Positions 1 to 7,339 of a stretch of 26,487 bases of DNA are shown piece after piece. The DNA is from a virus. The translations under genes were made by a program, and so were the position numbers. The DNA lies in IMG/VR virus record IMGVR_UViG_3300025127_004845, positions 1 to 26,487 of that record; one strand, 5' to 3'. The notes beneath the pieces are model-generated. The model did not search any database and was not told the origin of the DNA. It saw only the letters and a program-made list of their open reading frames with translations. The first letter of the stretch is position 1; each line of letters begins with the position of its first letter.

Positions 1-1643
1 TTACCAGTTATTTAGGATTTAACCCGTCATCAGCCCTTTTAAATTTAACACAAATACCACAGGTTACGGCCCCTACATTGGCTACATTAGATGGGGTCAG
101 AGGTGTAAAAGCTTTAATAAAAGCTTCAGCAGATGCTTTTAAATTAAGTAAAGTAAAAGATGTAGATGAATATTTTTACAATCCAGACAAAATAAAAGAT
201 GCTGATTTTTTAACAGCTGATGAAAAAGAATATTTACGTGGTTTGTTTGCTAAAGGCATAGTTACACCAATTAGAAACATAGATGCGGGTGCTCGTTTTG
301 ATATTGAAATGGAAAGTCAGTTGTCTCGAAGTGGTTTTGGTGCTCCAGCAATAAAAGCTTTTAGAAATACAGTTAACTGGGCTGGTGCTTTATTTGGAGG
401 AGTTGAACAATTAAATAGAATTTCTACAGCATTAGCTGGCTATAGGTTGCACAGAGACAGTCCTAGATTTAGAAAAAATTTAGACATTCATAAGCAAGGC
501 ACTAAATATAAAAATGTTGAAAACGTCACCAAAGAAATGGCCGGAGAGATGATGGTGTTTGATACACAGTTTTTGATGGGTAAGGAAAACAGACCGACTA
601 TTGCTAGGGCTACAGGATTTTTTGGACCTGTTGGTGTCTTAACCACACAGTTCTTAACATTTGTTGGTCAGTATATTGAAAGGATATTTATACTTGGAGG
701 CACTGCTTTAAGCAAAGAAGCTGATCCTCTCACAAGAAAATTAGCTATGAATATAATGCTCGGAACATTAGGAACAGTAGTTATGTTTGGTGGGTTATTG
801 GGTTTACCATTTCTAGATACTCTTAGAGAAATGTTTAAAAGAATTTCTAAATTTTTTACAGATAGAGAGATTGATATAGAAATAGTTCTTAGAGAATTAC
901 TACAAGAGTCTATTGGCACCGGTATGACTGACACCTTATTAAGAGGACTGCCTCGTCAAATGGGAGTAGATTTAAGTCAACGTGCAGCTTTTGGAAATCC
1001 TTTAGGTATTGATGTTCTTAATAACGAATTGTCTTGGTTGTTAGGACCATTCGGATCTTTGGTTAAGGACACCATTACAAATATTAAAGACGATATAAAA
1101 AATGATAAGCCTGTCCGAGCTGCTTTTAATTTAGCCCCATTAGGGATAAGAAATTTTATTGATTCTTTTTATTATGTCTCAGAGGGTGTTAAGGCAGGGA
1201 CAGGAAGAACGATCGTGGCTCCTGAAGATTTAACCCCAATCGATATTGGATTTAAAGCTATAGGTTTTACTCCGTCTAAAGTTGCAAAAGAAAGAGAATT
1301 AGTAAGAGCAAAAAGATATTTAGGTACTAGAGATAAAGGTTTAAGGGAGTCATTTACTAGAAGGATGACTGATAAATTAGCTAAATCTTATAGGTCTCGA
1401 ATTTCCGGGGATATGGCTGAGTCTCAAAAATATCAAGAAGAGTTTGAAGAATTAGTAAGAGAATTAGCTGAATACAATAGAGGAAAACCACCGGAAGAAA
1501 TTGTGATTATTCAGCCTGAAACTTTAAAAAATAGATTTGCTATACAAATAGCTGGAATAAACAGTGAGGCTTCATTACGATACACTCCAAAGTTAGATCG
1601 AGCTAAAAGTATGGAGATGAGAAAGTTGTATTTTTCAGATTGA
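1..1643 (+). CDS. Large virion protein, C-terminal part (partial; PLxRFG-like internal/ejected protein)
   Basis: The frame is open from base 3, so the gene begins outside the window; the TTG at 78 is internal and not the start. About 547 residues are visible. The C-terminal third carries the segment NLAPLGIRNF followed by an aromatic stretch and a GR.I...D..P.D...K.IGF.PS.V sequence. I recognise this pattern from the ends of very long marine phage virion proteins (PLxRFG-type), thought to be internal proteins ejected with DNA. Residues around TLGTVVMFGGLLGLPFLDTL form a hydrophobic segment that could insert into a membrane. The C-terminus is charged and helical. It is the last virion gene before the glycosyltransferases. 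Family assignment is from memory of the motif; the exact role is inferred. Confidence 0.72.
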   Translation, partial: TSYLGFNPSSALLNLTQIPQVTAPTLATLDGVRGVKALIKASADAFKLSKVKDVDEYFYNPDKIKDADFLTADEKEYLRGLFAKGIVTPIRNIDAGARFDIEMESQLSRSGFGAPAIKAFRNTVNWAGALFGGVEQLNRISTALAGYRLHRDSPRFRKNLDIHKQGTKYKNVENVTKEMAGEMMVFDTQFLMGKENRPTIARATGFFGPVGVLTTQFLTFVGQYIERIFILGGTALSKEADPLTRKLAMNIMLGTLGTVVMFGGLLGLPFLDTLREMFKRISKFFTDREIDIEIVLRELLQESIGTGMTDTLLRGLPRQMGVDLSQRAAFGNPLGIDVLNNELSWLLGPFGSLVKDTITNIKDDIKNDKPVRAAFNLAPLGIRNFIDSFYYVSEGVKAGTGRTIVAPEDLTPIDIGFKAIGFTPSKVAKERELVRAKRYLGTRDKGLRESFTRRMTDKLAKSYRSRISGDMAESQKYQEEFEELVRELAEYNRGKPPEEIVIIQPETLKNRFAIQIAGINSEASLRYTPKLDRAKSMEMRKLYFSD

Positions 1644-1678
1644 CAGAATAGAACAATAATAGTACATATATTATACCC

Positions 1679-2467
1679 ATGGTAAAAGACATTCACGTGG
1701 CGATCGGTTGGGACTCAAGAGAAATGGATGCTTATGATATTTGTGAACACTCACTCGTAAGACGTTCATCAATACCGGTGGCTGTGACACCTCTTATGCA
1801 TAACAACCTGCGATACTTTAATTTGTTTGATCGTGAGTGGCGGATTGACAAAAACGGGCAGCATTGGGATGTAATGGACAATGCTCCTTTTTCTACAGAG
1901 TTTAGTCACACTCGTTTTCTCGTACCGGAATTAGCTAGACGTAACAAAGTTAAAGGATGGGTAATTTTTTGTGACTGTGATTTCTTATGGCTTGATGATA
2001 TAAAAAATTTACTTGATGAACTTGATGACAGCTATCCAGTTTGTACAGTTAAATTTTCTTATGAACCAGAAAGTGATATGAAGATGGACAATAAGATACA
2101 AACAAAATATAATTGTAAGTTATGGTCTTCCCTTATGGCTTTTAATATGAATCACAAATCAAATAAAAAATTAACACACGATGCTGTTAACGAAATGAAG
2201 GGTCTTGATCTCCATCAGTTTGCATGGTTATCAAGAGGACCAAATAGTGTCGGAGAGATAAATCCAAAATGGAATTATGTTCCTGGCATAATGGGAGAAA
2301 ACACTCCGTTACAACCATCAGCTGTTCACTTTTCTTTAGGTGGGCCGTGGATGGAGGGTTTTGATGATTGTGAGTTTTCAGACAAATGGTTTGCTGAAAG
2401 AGCACACAGAGAGTATCAAACGGGATCAACATTAAAGGATATGAAATGTCTACATTTTCACTTGTAA
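1679..2467 (+). CDS. GT-A type glycosyltransferase-like protein
   Basis: A 262-residue protein with the look of a small GT-A nucleotide-sugar transferase. It has an N-terminal beta strand IHVAIGWDSRE and the sequence VIFCDCDFLWL, whose DCD (residues 99-101) is a DxD metal and nucleotide-sugar binding motif. Related proteins are often annotated as GT8- or LPS-type transferases. There is no signal peptide or membrane segment, so it should act in the cytoplasm. It is the first of three overlapping genes and its 3' end overlaps the next start by 22 bases, which suggests translational coupling. The donor and acceptor cannot be read from the sequence; LPS, capsule or a virion protein are possible. 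Confidence 0.75.
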   Translation: MVKDIHVAIGWDSREMDAYDICEHSLVRRSSIPVAVTPLMHNNLRYFNLFDREWRIDKNGQHWDVMDNAPFSTEFSHTRFLVPELARRNKVKGWVIFCDCDFLWLDDIKNLLDELDDSYPVCTVKFSYEPESDMKMDNKIQTKYNCKLWSSLMAFNMNHKSNKKLTHDAVNEMKGLDLHQFAWLSRGPNSVGEINPKWNYVPGIMGENTPLQPSAVHFSLGGPWMEGFDDCEFSDKWFAERAHREYQTGSTLKDMKCLHFHL

Positions 2468-4077
2468 CGTCATTTAGAGGCGACCATTGGAACGTCTATG
2501 CTAAAGACTGTATAGAAAGTTTTATTAAACACTGGCCTGAAGACACCAAACTTTATGCTTACTACAACGACTGGCCGGAACGGGGATTGCAAACTTACGA
2601 TTCTAATAAAGTTGAGTTTATCGATCTTATGTCTGCATCTACAGAATTGTGTGAGTTTTTTAAAAAATTTAAAAGCCCAGAAGATACACCTAACTGGAGA
2701 ACAGATGTTAAAAGATGGGCATACAAAGTCTATACTGAGTATGAGTTCTTTGTAAAGAATCCACCAAAGTGTGATGTTGGTATATGGATTGATGCTGATA
2801 CGGTAACATACAATGATATACCCAAAGCTAAACTAGAAGAATGGCTGCCCAAAGATAAAGACATAGCTGTACTTGGTCGTGAAGCTGTAAACTATATTGA
2901 AGCTGGGTTTGTTATGATGAGAATGACAGACTTAAACAAAGCTTTGTTTGCAGATTTATTTGGGGTATGGAATTCTGGTGAAATCTATAACTACCGTGAG
3001 TGGCACGATGCTTTTGTGTTTACTAGGATTATGAACCTACATCAGGCTCATGGGTTACAGGTAGAAAATCTGTCGCCATATTGTGGAGATCTTAATGCAT
3101 TTGAAGCCTCACCACTTGTTAGATATATGTATCACAACAAAGGTATGTTGAAGTTTAAGCAGGAACAGGCCGGGCAAGAACCGCCACAAACAAAAGTAAA
3201 AGCAAAGAAAACAGAAGAATCAAACAAGAAACCTATTGTTGTTACACCGCAAGACTGTATGCCAATAGAAGATATTCGAATGAATATTCTTACAAATGCT
3301 AAACGTATGCCAACAGCCATAACAAAACGGTGTCAGTGGAACAACGAAGAAGTAGCTATCATATCGGCAGGCCCATCACTTAAAAAAAGTTTTAGAGAAA
3401 TACAACAATTACAAAACAGAGGAGTAAGAATTGTTTGTGTTAAACATAGCCATAATACCTTGCTTGAAAACGGTATTCAGCCGTGGGCTTGTACAATATT
3501 AGATCCAAGACCATTTAACGAAAAATCTACTCATGGCTATGTTCGTAAAGAGTTGTTAGCTGAGCCACACCCAAGGGTTATGTATTGGGTGGCAACAATG
3601 TCTAACCCAGATGTGGTGACACACTTGCTTGATAAGAAAGCAAAGGTCATAGCTTGGGATGCTTATTGTAATGCCATCGAAGGATGGGATTTTTTTAAAG
3701 ATAGATTACTTATTACTGGCGGCACGTGTGCTGGTATGAGATCAATCGGTCTGTTACACACTCTTGGTTTTAGAACTATGCACCTATATGGTTTTGATTC
3801 ATGTATTGAGGGTGAACCAGAAAACAAAGATGAATTAGCTGAAGACGGTCGTAAGAAATGGTTGAAGGTGTCGGTTGGTGAAGATAACAAACCATACTGG
3901 ACAACAGGCGAACTATTAGCCCAAGCTCAAGACTTTGAAAAACTTATGCAAAGAGAAGAGATTGACCTTGATATTCATGTTCACGGTGACGGACTAGTGA
4001 AAGCACTGTGGGATGATGGTTTAAGAGATAAGATAGAAAAAACAACATATAAGGAGATATTCGATGACATCCCGTAA
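2446..4077 (+). CDS. Two-domain protein: GT-A-like domain fused to DUF115/MptE-like domain
   Basis: A 543-residue protein with two halves. Residues 1-235 resemble a GT-A fold, with WIDADT (DAD at 116-118) as the DxD motif. Residues about 238-265 are a Lys/Glu/Gln-rich linker. Residues about 298-540 match the DUF115 family (6-hydroxymethylpterin pyrophosphokinase MptE-like, also found in Maf flagellin-glycosylation proteins): SAGPSLKKS at 308-316, then LDPRP, ITGGTCAGMRS and HLYGFDSC. DUF115 proteins in bacteria are tied to nonulosonic-acid glycosylation, but the pterin kinase activity is known only for archaeal members. The start is set by AAGGA seven bases upstream of the ATG. It overlaps both neighbours (22 and 14 bases). 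The function as a surface or protein glycosylation enzyme is inferred. Confidence 0.78.
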   Translation: MSTFSLVTSFRGDHWNVYAKDCIESFIKHWPEDTKLYAYYNDWPERGLQTYDSNKVEFIDLMSASTELCEFFKKFKSPEDTPNWRTDVKRWAYKVYTEYEFFVKNPPKCDVGIWIDADTVTYNDIPKAKLEEWLPKDKDIAVLGREAVNYIEAGFVMMRMTDLNKALFADLFGVWNSGEIYNYREWHDAFVFTRIMNLHQAHGLQVENLSPYCGDLNAFEASPLVRYMYHNKGMLKFKQEQAGQEPPQTKVKAKKTEESNKKPIVVTPQDCMPIEDIRMNILTNAKRMPTAITKRCQWNNEEVAIISAGPSLKKSFREIQQLQNRGVRIVCVKHSHNTLLENGIQPWACTILDPRPFNEKSTHGYVRKELLAEPHPRVMYWVATMSNPDVVTHLLDKKAKVIAWDAYCNAIEGWDFFKDRLLITGGTCAGMRSIGLLHTLGFRTMHLYGFDSCIEGEPENKDELAEDGRKKWLKVSVGEDNKPYWTTGELLAQAQDFEKLMQREEIDLDIHVHGDGLVKALWDDGLRDKIEKTTYKEIFDDIP

Positions 4078-4972
4078 AGTAGTAGGAGTATTCTTAAACT
4101 CAGCTGTGCATCAACCACATATTAATACACTTACAGCTATGACTCACGGCATTAGAGAAACAACTGATGATCTTGTATTCTTATCTAATTCAACTAAATA
4201 TTTGGACTGTGATGTAGCAATAATATTTGGATCGTGGAAAGACAGATATACCAAACACCACATATTAAAGAATGAAATAGTAAACAATCACAAGGGTGAT
4301 TTACTCGTAATTGAAACTCCGTTATTAGGCCGAACAATAACAGAGGATCACAGATATTACAGAGTAGGTAAAGGACATTACATGGATTCACTTGGTTACT
4401 TTAATAATAAAAAATCTGATAAAGATAGGTGGGGCATTATTAGAACAGATGTTGGTCTTGAAATAAAAGACTGGAGAAAAGACGGAAAACATATAATGTT
4501 TCTTATGCAACTACCAGGAGATGCAGCTACGGCTGATGTCGATATACTTAAATGGCTACAAGATGAAATAGTGAAATGTAAAAAAATATCTGACAGGCCT
4601 GTTAGAGTTCGCATGCATCCGTTAATATCATCTTATGACTTATCTAAATTTGAAGAGTTTGTGGAAAAACAAAAAGATGTCAGTATGGTATTCGGTCATA
4701 AGAACCCGATTGCAATGGATTTGGAAGATTGTTGGGCAACGGTTTCGTTTACAAGTGGAGGGTCTGTGGACAGTCTCCTTGCTGGTGTCCCTGTTATTAC
4801 ACCTAGTCCTCTTAACTTTGCTTATCCAATATCATCCCATACCATAGAAGACATTGAGAATCCAAAGATGGAAGATCGTCAACAATTATTTAATGATCTT
4901 GCTTATACTCAATGGACTATAACCGAGATGGCACACGGCTTACCTTACAAACATCTTTTAAGTAATGACTGA
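4064..4972 (+). CDS. GT-B-like / capsule-type glycosyltransferase-like protein
   Basis: A 302-residue protein. The C-terminal half has VRMHPL (182-187) and TSGGSVDSLLAGVPVI (230-245). The second is the Ser/Gly-rich loop and helix of GT-B glycosyltransferases and capsular polysaccharide KpsC/S-like proteins, where it binds the sugar nucleotide. The N-terminal half is a Rossmann-like region ending near LVIETPLLGR. GGAG lies seven bases before the ATG. It overlaps the upstream gene by 14 bases and the downstream gene by 8, so the transferases and the next small gene form one transcription unit. The substrate is unknown. A non-enzymatic GT-B-like protein cannot be ruled out. Confidence 0.68.
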   Translation: MTSRKVVGVFLNSAVHQPHINTLTAMTHGIRETTDDLVFLSNSTKYLDCDVAIIFGSWKDRYTKHHILKNEIVNNHKGDLLVIETPLLGRTITEDHRYYRVGKGHYMDSLGYFNNKKSDKDRWGIIRTDVGLEIKDWRKDGKHIMFLMQLPGDAATADVDILKWLQDEIVKCKKISDRPVRVRMHPLISSYDLSKFEEFVEKQKDVSMVFGHKNPIAMDLEDCWATVSFTSGGSVDSLLAGVPVITPSPLNFAYPISSHTIEDIENPKMEDRQQLFNDLAYTQWTITEMAHGLPYKHLLSND

Positions 4973-5279
4973 TAAAAAAGATAATGATAAAGATGTCGTC
5001 GTAAATTTATTTAAAGATAAATCAGAGCATGTAATGTCAACGGCAGCTGCACAACAGTTACCAAAAGAACATTTCTATAAATTAGTTATTGATCAGTTAG
5101 ACAAAATAAAAGAAGACACAACTAAACATCAAGCTACAGGAATAATAACTATATTGTTTGATGATAAAGGTCCCTTAGTTGATTACTTTGCTGGCAGTAT
5201 CAATTTACATATGGCTTACGTTTTGATGGATCAACTAAAGAATGTTATACTAGAGAAACTTGAAGAAGGGACAGAGTAA
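4965..5279 (+). CDS. Small protein of unknown function between glycosyltransferase and holin
   Basis: A 104-residue acidic and lysine-rich protein that I do not recognise. The N-terminus is charged (DKKDNDKDV). The middle contains a strand-like segment IITILFDDKGPLVDYFAGSI, then a helix HMAYVLMDQLKNVILEKL. There is no signal peptide or membrane segment. It overlaps the preceding gene by 8 bases, and its stop overlaps the holin start as TAATG, so it is probably translated with the holin. A role in lysis timing or as a virion accessory protein is possible from position alone. Confidence 0.7.
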   Translation: MTDKKDNDKDVVVNLFKDKSEHVMSTAAAQQLPKEHFYKLVIDQLDKIKEDTTKHQATGIITILFDDKGPLVDYFAGSINLHMAYVLMDQLKNVILEKLEEGTE

Positions 5280-5689
5280 TGTTAACAGCACTTATTGGTC
5301 CAGTTACTGGTCTACTGGATAAGTTTATAGAAGACAAAGATCAGAAAGCTAGGCTAGCACACGACATTGCTACGATGTCAGAAAAACATGCTAATGCTTT
5401 AGCTAAAGAACAAGCCAAAGCTAACACTGAGGCAGCTAAACATCCAAGTATGTTTGTCGCCGGTGCACGTCCAGCTATTATGTGGGTGTGTGCTATCGGT
5501 TTGTTTGTAAACTTTTTTGTACTACCACTAATGACTTGGTTCACAGCCTTGTTTGCCCCAGAGATTAGTATGCCAAACTTCATAGACACTGGTGAGCTTA
5601 TCTCTTTAACGATAGCTTTACTTGGAATGGGGGGCTTACGTTCTTTTGAAAAATCAAAAGGGGTTGCAAGAGAGAACATGAGGAAGTAA
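5279..5689 (+). CDS. Holin, 3TM gene-transfer-agent type
   Basis: A 136-residue membrane protein of the family called holin of 3TMs for gene-transfer release. Residues 1-55 form a charged amphipathic helix (GLLDKFIEDKDQKARLAHDI) rich in Ala/Lys/Glu. Then comes ARPAIMWVCAIGLFVNFFVLPL (about 64-86), a second hydrophobic stretch, and LISLTIALLGMGGLRSFEKSKG (about 107-128); the ARP...W and MGGLRSFEK patterns are typical. It would form pores in the inner membrane and trigger lysis. No endolysin is visible in the window; it may lie elsewhere in the genome. The start is fixed by the one-base TAATG overlap with the upstream gene. Confidence 0.88.
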   Translation: MLTALIGPVTGLLDKFIEDKDQKARLAHDIATMSEKHANALAKEQAKANTEAAKHPSMFVAGARPAIMWVCAIGLFVNFFVLPLMTWFTALFAPEISMPNFIDTGELISLTIALLGMGGLRSFEKSKGVARENMRK

Positions 5690-5764
5690 TATATAAAGAT
5701 CAGTGGACTGCGGCCTTTCAATGGCAACCAGCACTTTGTTAACAAATAACAAATGGAGTTGACT

Positions 5765-5839
5765 ATGTGGTCTAAACCAATTATCACAGAAATAGCAATA
5801 GGTCTTGAGATCAACAGCTATGCATGTGCAGAAAAATAA
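5765..5839 (+). CDS. pqqA: PQQ precursor peptide PqqA
   Basis: A 24-residue ORF. The peptide has WSKP at residues 2-5, then T8-E9-I, G13, and E15-I-N-S-Y19 followed by CAE. In PqqA the Glu and Tyr of the E-x3-Y motif are cross-linked by the radical SAM enzyme PqqE (with PqqD) to become the PQQ backbone; here they are E15 and Y19, with the right spacing and the conserved W near the start. From memory, methylobacterial PqqA has the closely similar SEICVGMEVTSY core. GGAG at 5755-5758 lies six bases before the ATG. No pqqB, C, D or E is present, so it would have to use host maturation enzymes. It sits after the holin and overlaps the next gene by 20 bases. An auxiliary metabolic role is inferred. 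Confidence 0.88.
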   Translation: MWSKPIITEIAIGLEINSYACAEK

Positions 5840-6125
5840 TATAGTGGGAGCCTTAGTGCTCCCCTTATTACTTTCTTTTTGTGATCCTGTTATTGCTACA
5901 AATGCCAGGTTGTATGATCAACGTAACCAATACTTCGTAACTTGTAGATTAACTAAAGAAAAAAGAGTTGAACCTTTTTTTGGAGAAGATTCTGTCAAGT
6001 GCTTTTATACCTGTTCAGACAAAGATAATATAGTCATAACAACACACAGTAATCATGTGTGTGAAAAACAAATACAAACTCCAAGAGGGGATCAAAGAGG
6101 TTGGCGAAACAGATTAAGATATTAA
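5820..6125 (+). CDS. Small secreted cysteine-containing protein, unknown function
   Basis: About 101 residues from the ATG at 5820; a TTG at 5805 is in frame but lies inside pqqA and has no better ribosome site. The N-terminus looks like a signal peptide: a Lys at position 5, a hydrophobic core IVGALVLPLLLSFC, and a likely cleavage after VIATNA. The mature part has four cysteines (in VTCRL, KCFYTC and HVCEK), which could form two disulfides in the periplasm, and a basic tail (RGWRNRLRY). Its position just after the holin and pqqA suggests late expression, perhaps in lysis or the cell envelope. I recognise no family. It overlaps pqqA by 20 bases in another frame. Confidence 0.65.
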   Translation: MHVQKNNIVGALVLPLLLSFCDPVIATNARLYDQRNQYFVTCRLTKEKRVEPFFGEDSVKCFYTCSDKDNIVITTHSNHVCEKQIQTPRGDQRGWRNRLRY

Positions 6126-6203
6126 CTCTACAGGATTGTAGTGGTGAACGATTTCCAAACAATAGGAATAGATTATTAGGTTATAGAAACCCGGTTAAAT
6201 ATT

Positions 6204-6323
6204 ATGGTAAAAAGATTTCAAAAAGTAGAATATAGTCCAGTAAAAAAAACAAAGAGGAGATATAAGAAGTTAGGTCTTAGACATCAAAAAAAATTAGGAC
6301 CTAAATCACATCTAAGGAATTAA
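6204..6323 (+). CDS. Small highly basic ORF
   Basis: A 39-codon ORF starting MVKRFQKVEYSPVKKTKRRY and ending in KSHLRN. More than a third of the residues are Lys or Arg and there are almost no acidic ones, which suggests nucleic-acid binding if it is made. There is no clear Shine-Dalgarno sequence. Its stop at 6321-6323 lies directly against the terminator hairpin at 6324, so it would be the last gene of the plus-strand late operon. Treat it as a possible gene only. Confidence 0.35.
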   Translation: MVKRFQKVEYSPVKKTKRRYKKLGLRHQKKLGPKSHLRN

Positions 6324-6370
6324 ATCTCTAGGAGCTTACAGTTTCCAGTCCCACTCCTAGAGATCCTTTT
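6324..6370 (+). terminator. Terminator hairpin at the convergent junction
   Basis: A perfect 11-bp stem, ATCTCTAGGAG at 6324-6334 against CTCCTAGAGAT at 6354-6364, with a 19-base loop and a short CCTTTT tail. It lies between the plus-strand late operon and the minus-strand metabolic operon, and could stop transcription from both sides. The T tail is weak on both strands. The stretch 6371-6425 holds nothing else but a small palindrome, GTATAATTATAC, next to the cupin stop. Confidence 0.7.
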
Positions 6371-6425
6371 GACGACGTTGTTTCAATTAAGATTATATAT
6401 TGTTTAAAAGCTTGGTCAAGTATAA

Positions 6426-6803
6426 TTATACCCCCCACTCACTACTATAATTGTGTTCGACCCTTATTATATCGTTTTCATCTAGTTTTTCACCCTCCCA
6501 AACCTCAAAAATCCGTACATGGCTATTACAAGCCCGTACACAATGAATCGTATTTTTAGGGATATAAACCCTATAACCACGTGTAAATGTCCACCAGTGG
6601 TCTCCTATGAGGGTCGTTGCTTCGCCATCTATAATTTTCCAGTGCTCATTTCTATATTTGTGGTATTGAACGGACATTGCCTTGCCTGGATACACGTGTA
6701 ATATCTTTGCTACCATCTTTGGAGTGGATTTTAACACCCGATAATGTCCCCAAGGTCGGCTAACTATATTCTTTATTGAAATGGTGGCCCCATAAACCAA
6801 CAC
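6426..6803 (-). CDS. Cupin of the mannose-6-phosphate isomerase type II (ManC C-terminal) family
   Basis: A 125-residue single-domain cupin. It has RPWG at 16-19, YPGKAMSVQYHKYRNEHW (38-55) with the metal ligands H48, E53 and H54, and IPKNTIHCVRA with H87 as the second-motif ligand, ending in FEVWEGEKLDENDIIR. This matches the isomerase domain of bifunctional ManC/AlgA, which interconverts fructose-6-P and mannose-6-P. The nucleotidyltransferase domain is absent. It starts at GTG 6803 (or TTG 6800) inside the end of the 2OG oxygenase gene, 31 bases of overlap. It is last in the minus-strand operon. It may feed GDP-mannose-type sugar pathways for the phage glycosyltransferases, or be a sugar-binding cupin with another activity. 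Confidence 0.82.
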   Translation of the reverse strand: MLVYGATISIKNIVSRPWGHYRVLKSTPKMVAKILHVYPGKAMSVQYHKYRNEHWKIIDGEATTLIGDHWWTFTRGYRVYIPKNTIHCVRACNSHVRIFEVWEGEKLDENDIIRVEHNYSSEWGV

Positions 6804-7339
6804 ACAAGACTATATCGTTTACCTCCTTTTACTTCTGTTACTTGATGAAGTAAAAATGAAGGGAAGACTAACAAGTCTCCTTTGTTTTTAAATTCCTCTG
6901 GTTTGTGTTGTTTGTTGTTAAAATCTTTTATAAAAAAATTACCGCCCTTATAATCTTCAAAGTTAGACAGCTGAATACACATTGATAACTTTCTAACTAG
7001 TCCGGGATAGGGGCCGTCTTTTTCAGGCGGGTAAATATCTCTATGCCATTTGTAGTGTTGTCCTTTTTTATACTCAGTAAATTGAGGACACTGTAAATTA
7101 GTAATTTTAAAATTATAATGCTCGTCATTTACAGTATTAGCCAGATCACAAAGTTTAGGAACAATCCAATGATCAAGAGGATAAAATCTAATATTAGAGT
7201 TTCTATCTTTTTTTAAATCCGGTTTGTCTTTCCACATAACTCCAGCTAATTGTTCACTGTAATGTTTTGATTCTTTAACCATCTCATCACACAATTTTTC
7301 TGGAACAACGTTTGGTATAACTACATATGGTTTATACAT
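6773..7339 (-). CDS. 2OG-Fe(II) dioxygenase (prolyl 4-hydroxylase-like)
   Basis: 188 residues from the ATG at 7339, chosen because GAGGT is five bases upstream; a TTG at 7342 is just ahead of it. The iron ligands are visible as H99-R-D101 in KWHRDIYP and H165 in LLHQVTEV, with R175 ten residues later (KGGKRYSL) as the 2-oxoglutarate ligand, which is the standard HxD...H...R arrangement. GGNFFI is also typical. Such enzymes hydroxylate proteins, nucleic acids or small molecules using O2 and 2OG; the substrate here is unknown. They are common in marine phages. It overlaps the 3' end of the ribonucleotide reductase gene by 8 bases and the cupin by 31. Confidence 0.87.
   Translation of the reverse strand: MYKPYVVIPNVVPEKLCDEMVKESKHYSEQLAGVMWKDKPDLKKDRNSNIRFYPLDHWIVPKLCDLANTVNDEHYNFKITNLQCPQFTEYKKGQHYKWHRDIYPPEKDGPYPGLVRKLSMCIQLSNFEDYKGGNFFIKDFNNKQHKPEEFKNKGDLLVFPSFLLHQVTEVKGGKRYSLVCWFMGPPFQ

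Noticed and set aside
5690-5764. A possible short coding frame between holin and pqqA (reading YKDQWTAAFQWQPALC)
   Set aside because: No start codon in frame after the preceding stop, so it is not a gene as it stands.
5341-5814. A 157-codon minus-strand ORF opposite the holin
   Set aside because: It is antisense to the holin and pqqA, with low-complexity composition and no ribosome site; a shadow frame.
6101-6235. A 44-codon plus-strand ORF from TTG 6101 with a basic composition
   Set aside because: It starts with TTG, overlaps both neighbours in other frames, and has only a distant AGGGG; I cannot support it over the ORF at 6204.
6324-6370. Possible tRNA or attachment site at the convergent junction
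   Set aside because: The stem-loop lacks an acceptor stem, anticodon arm and T-loop arrangement, and no integrase is present.
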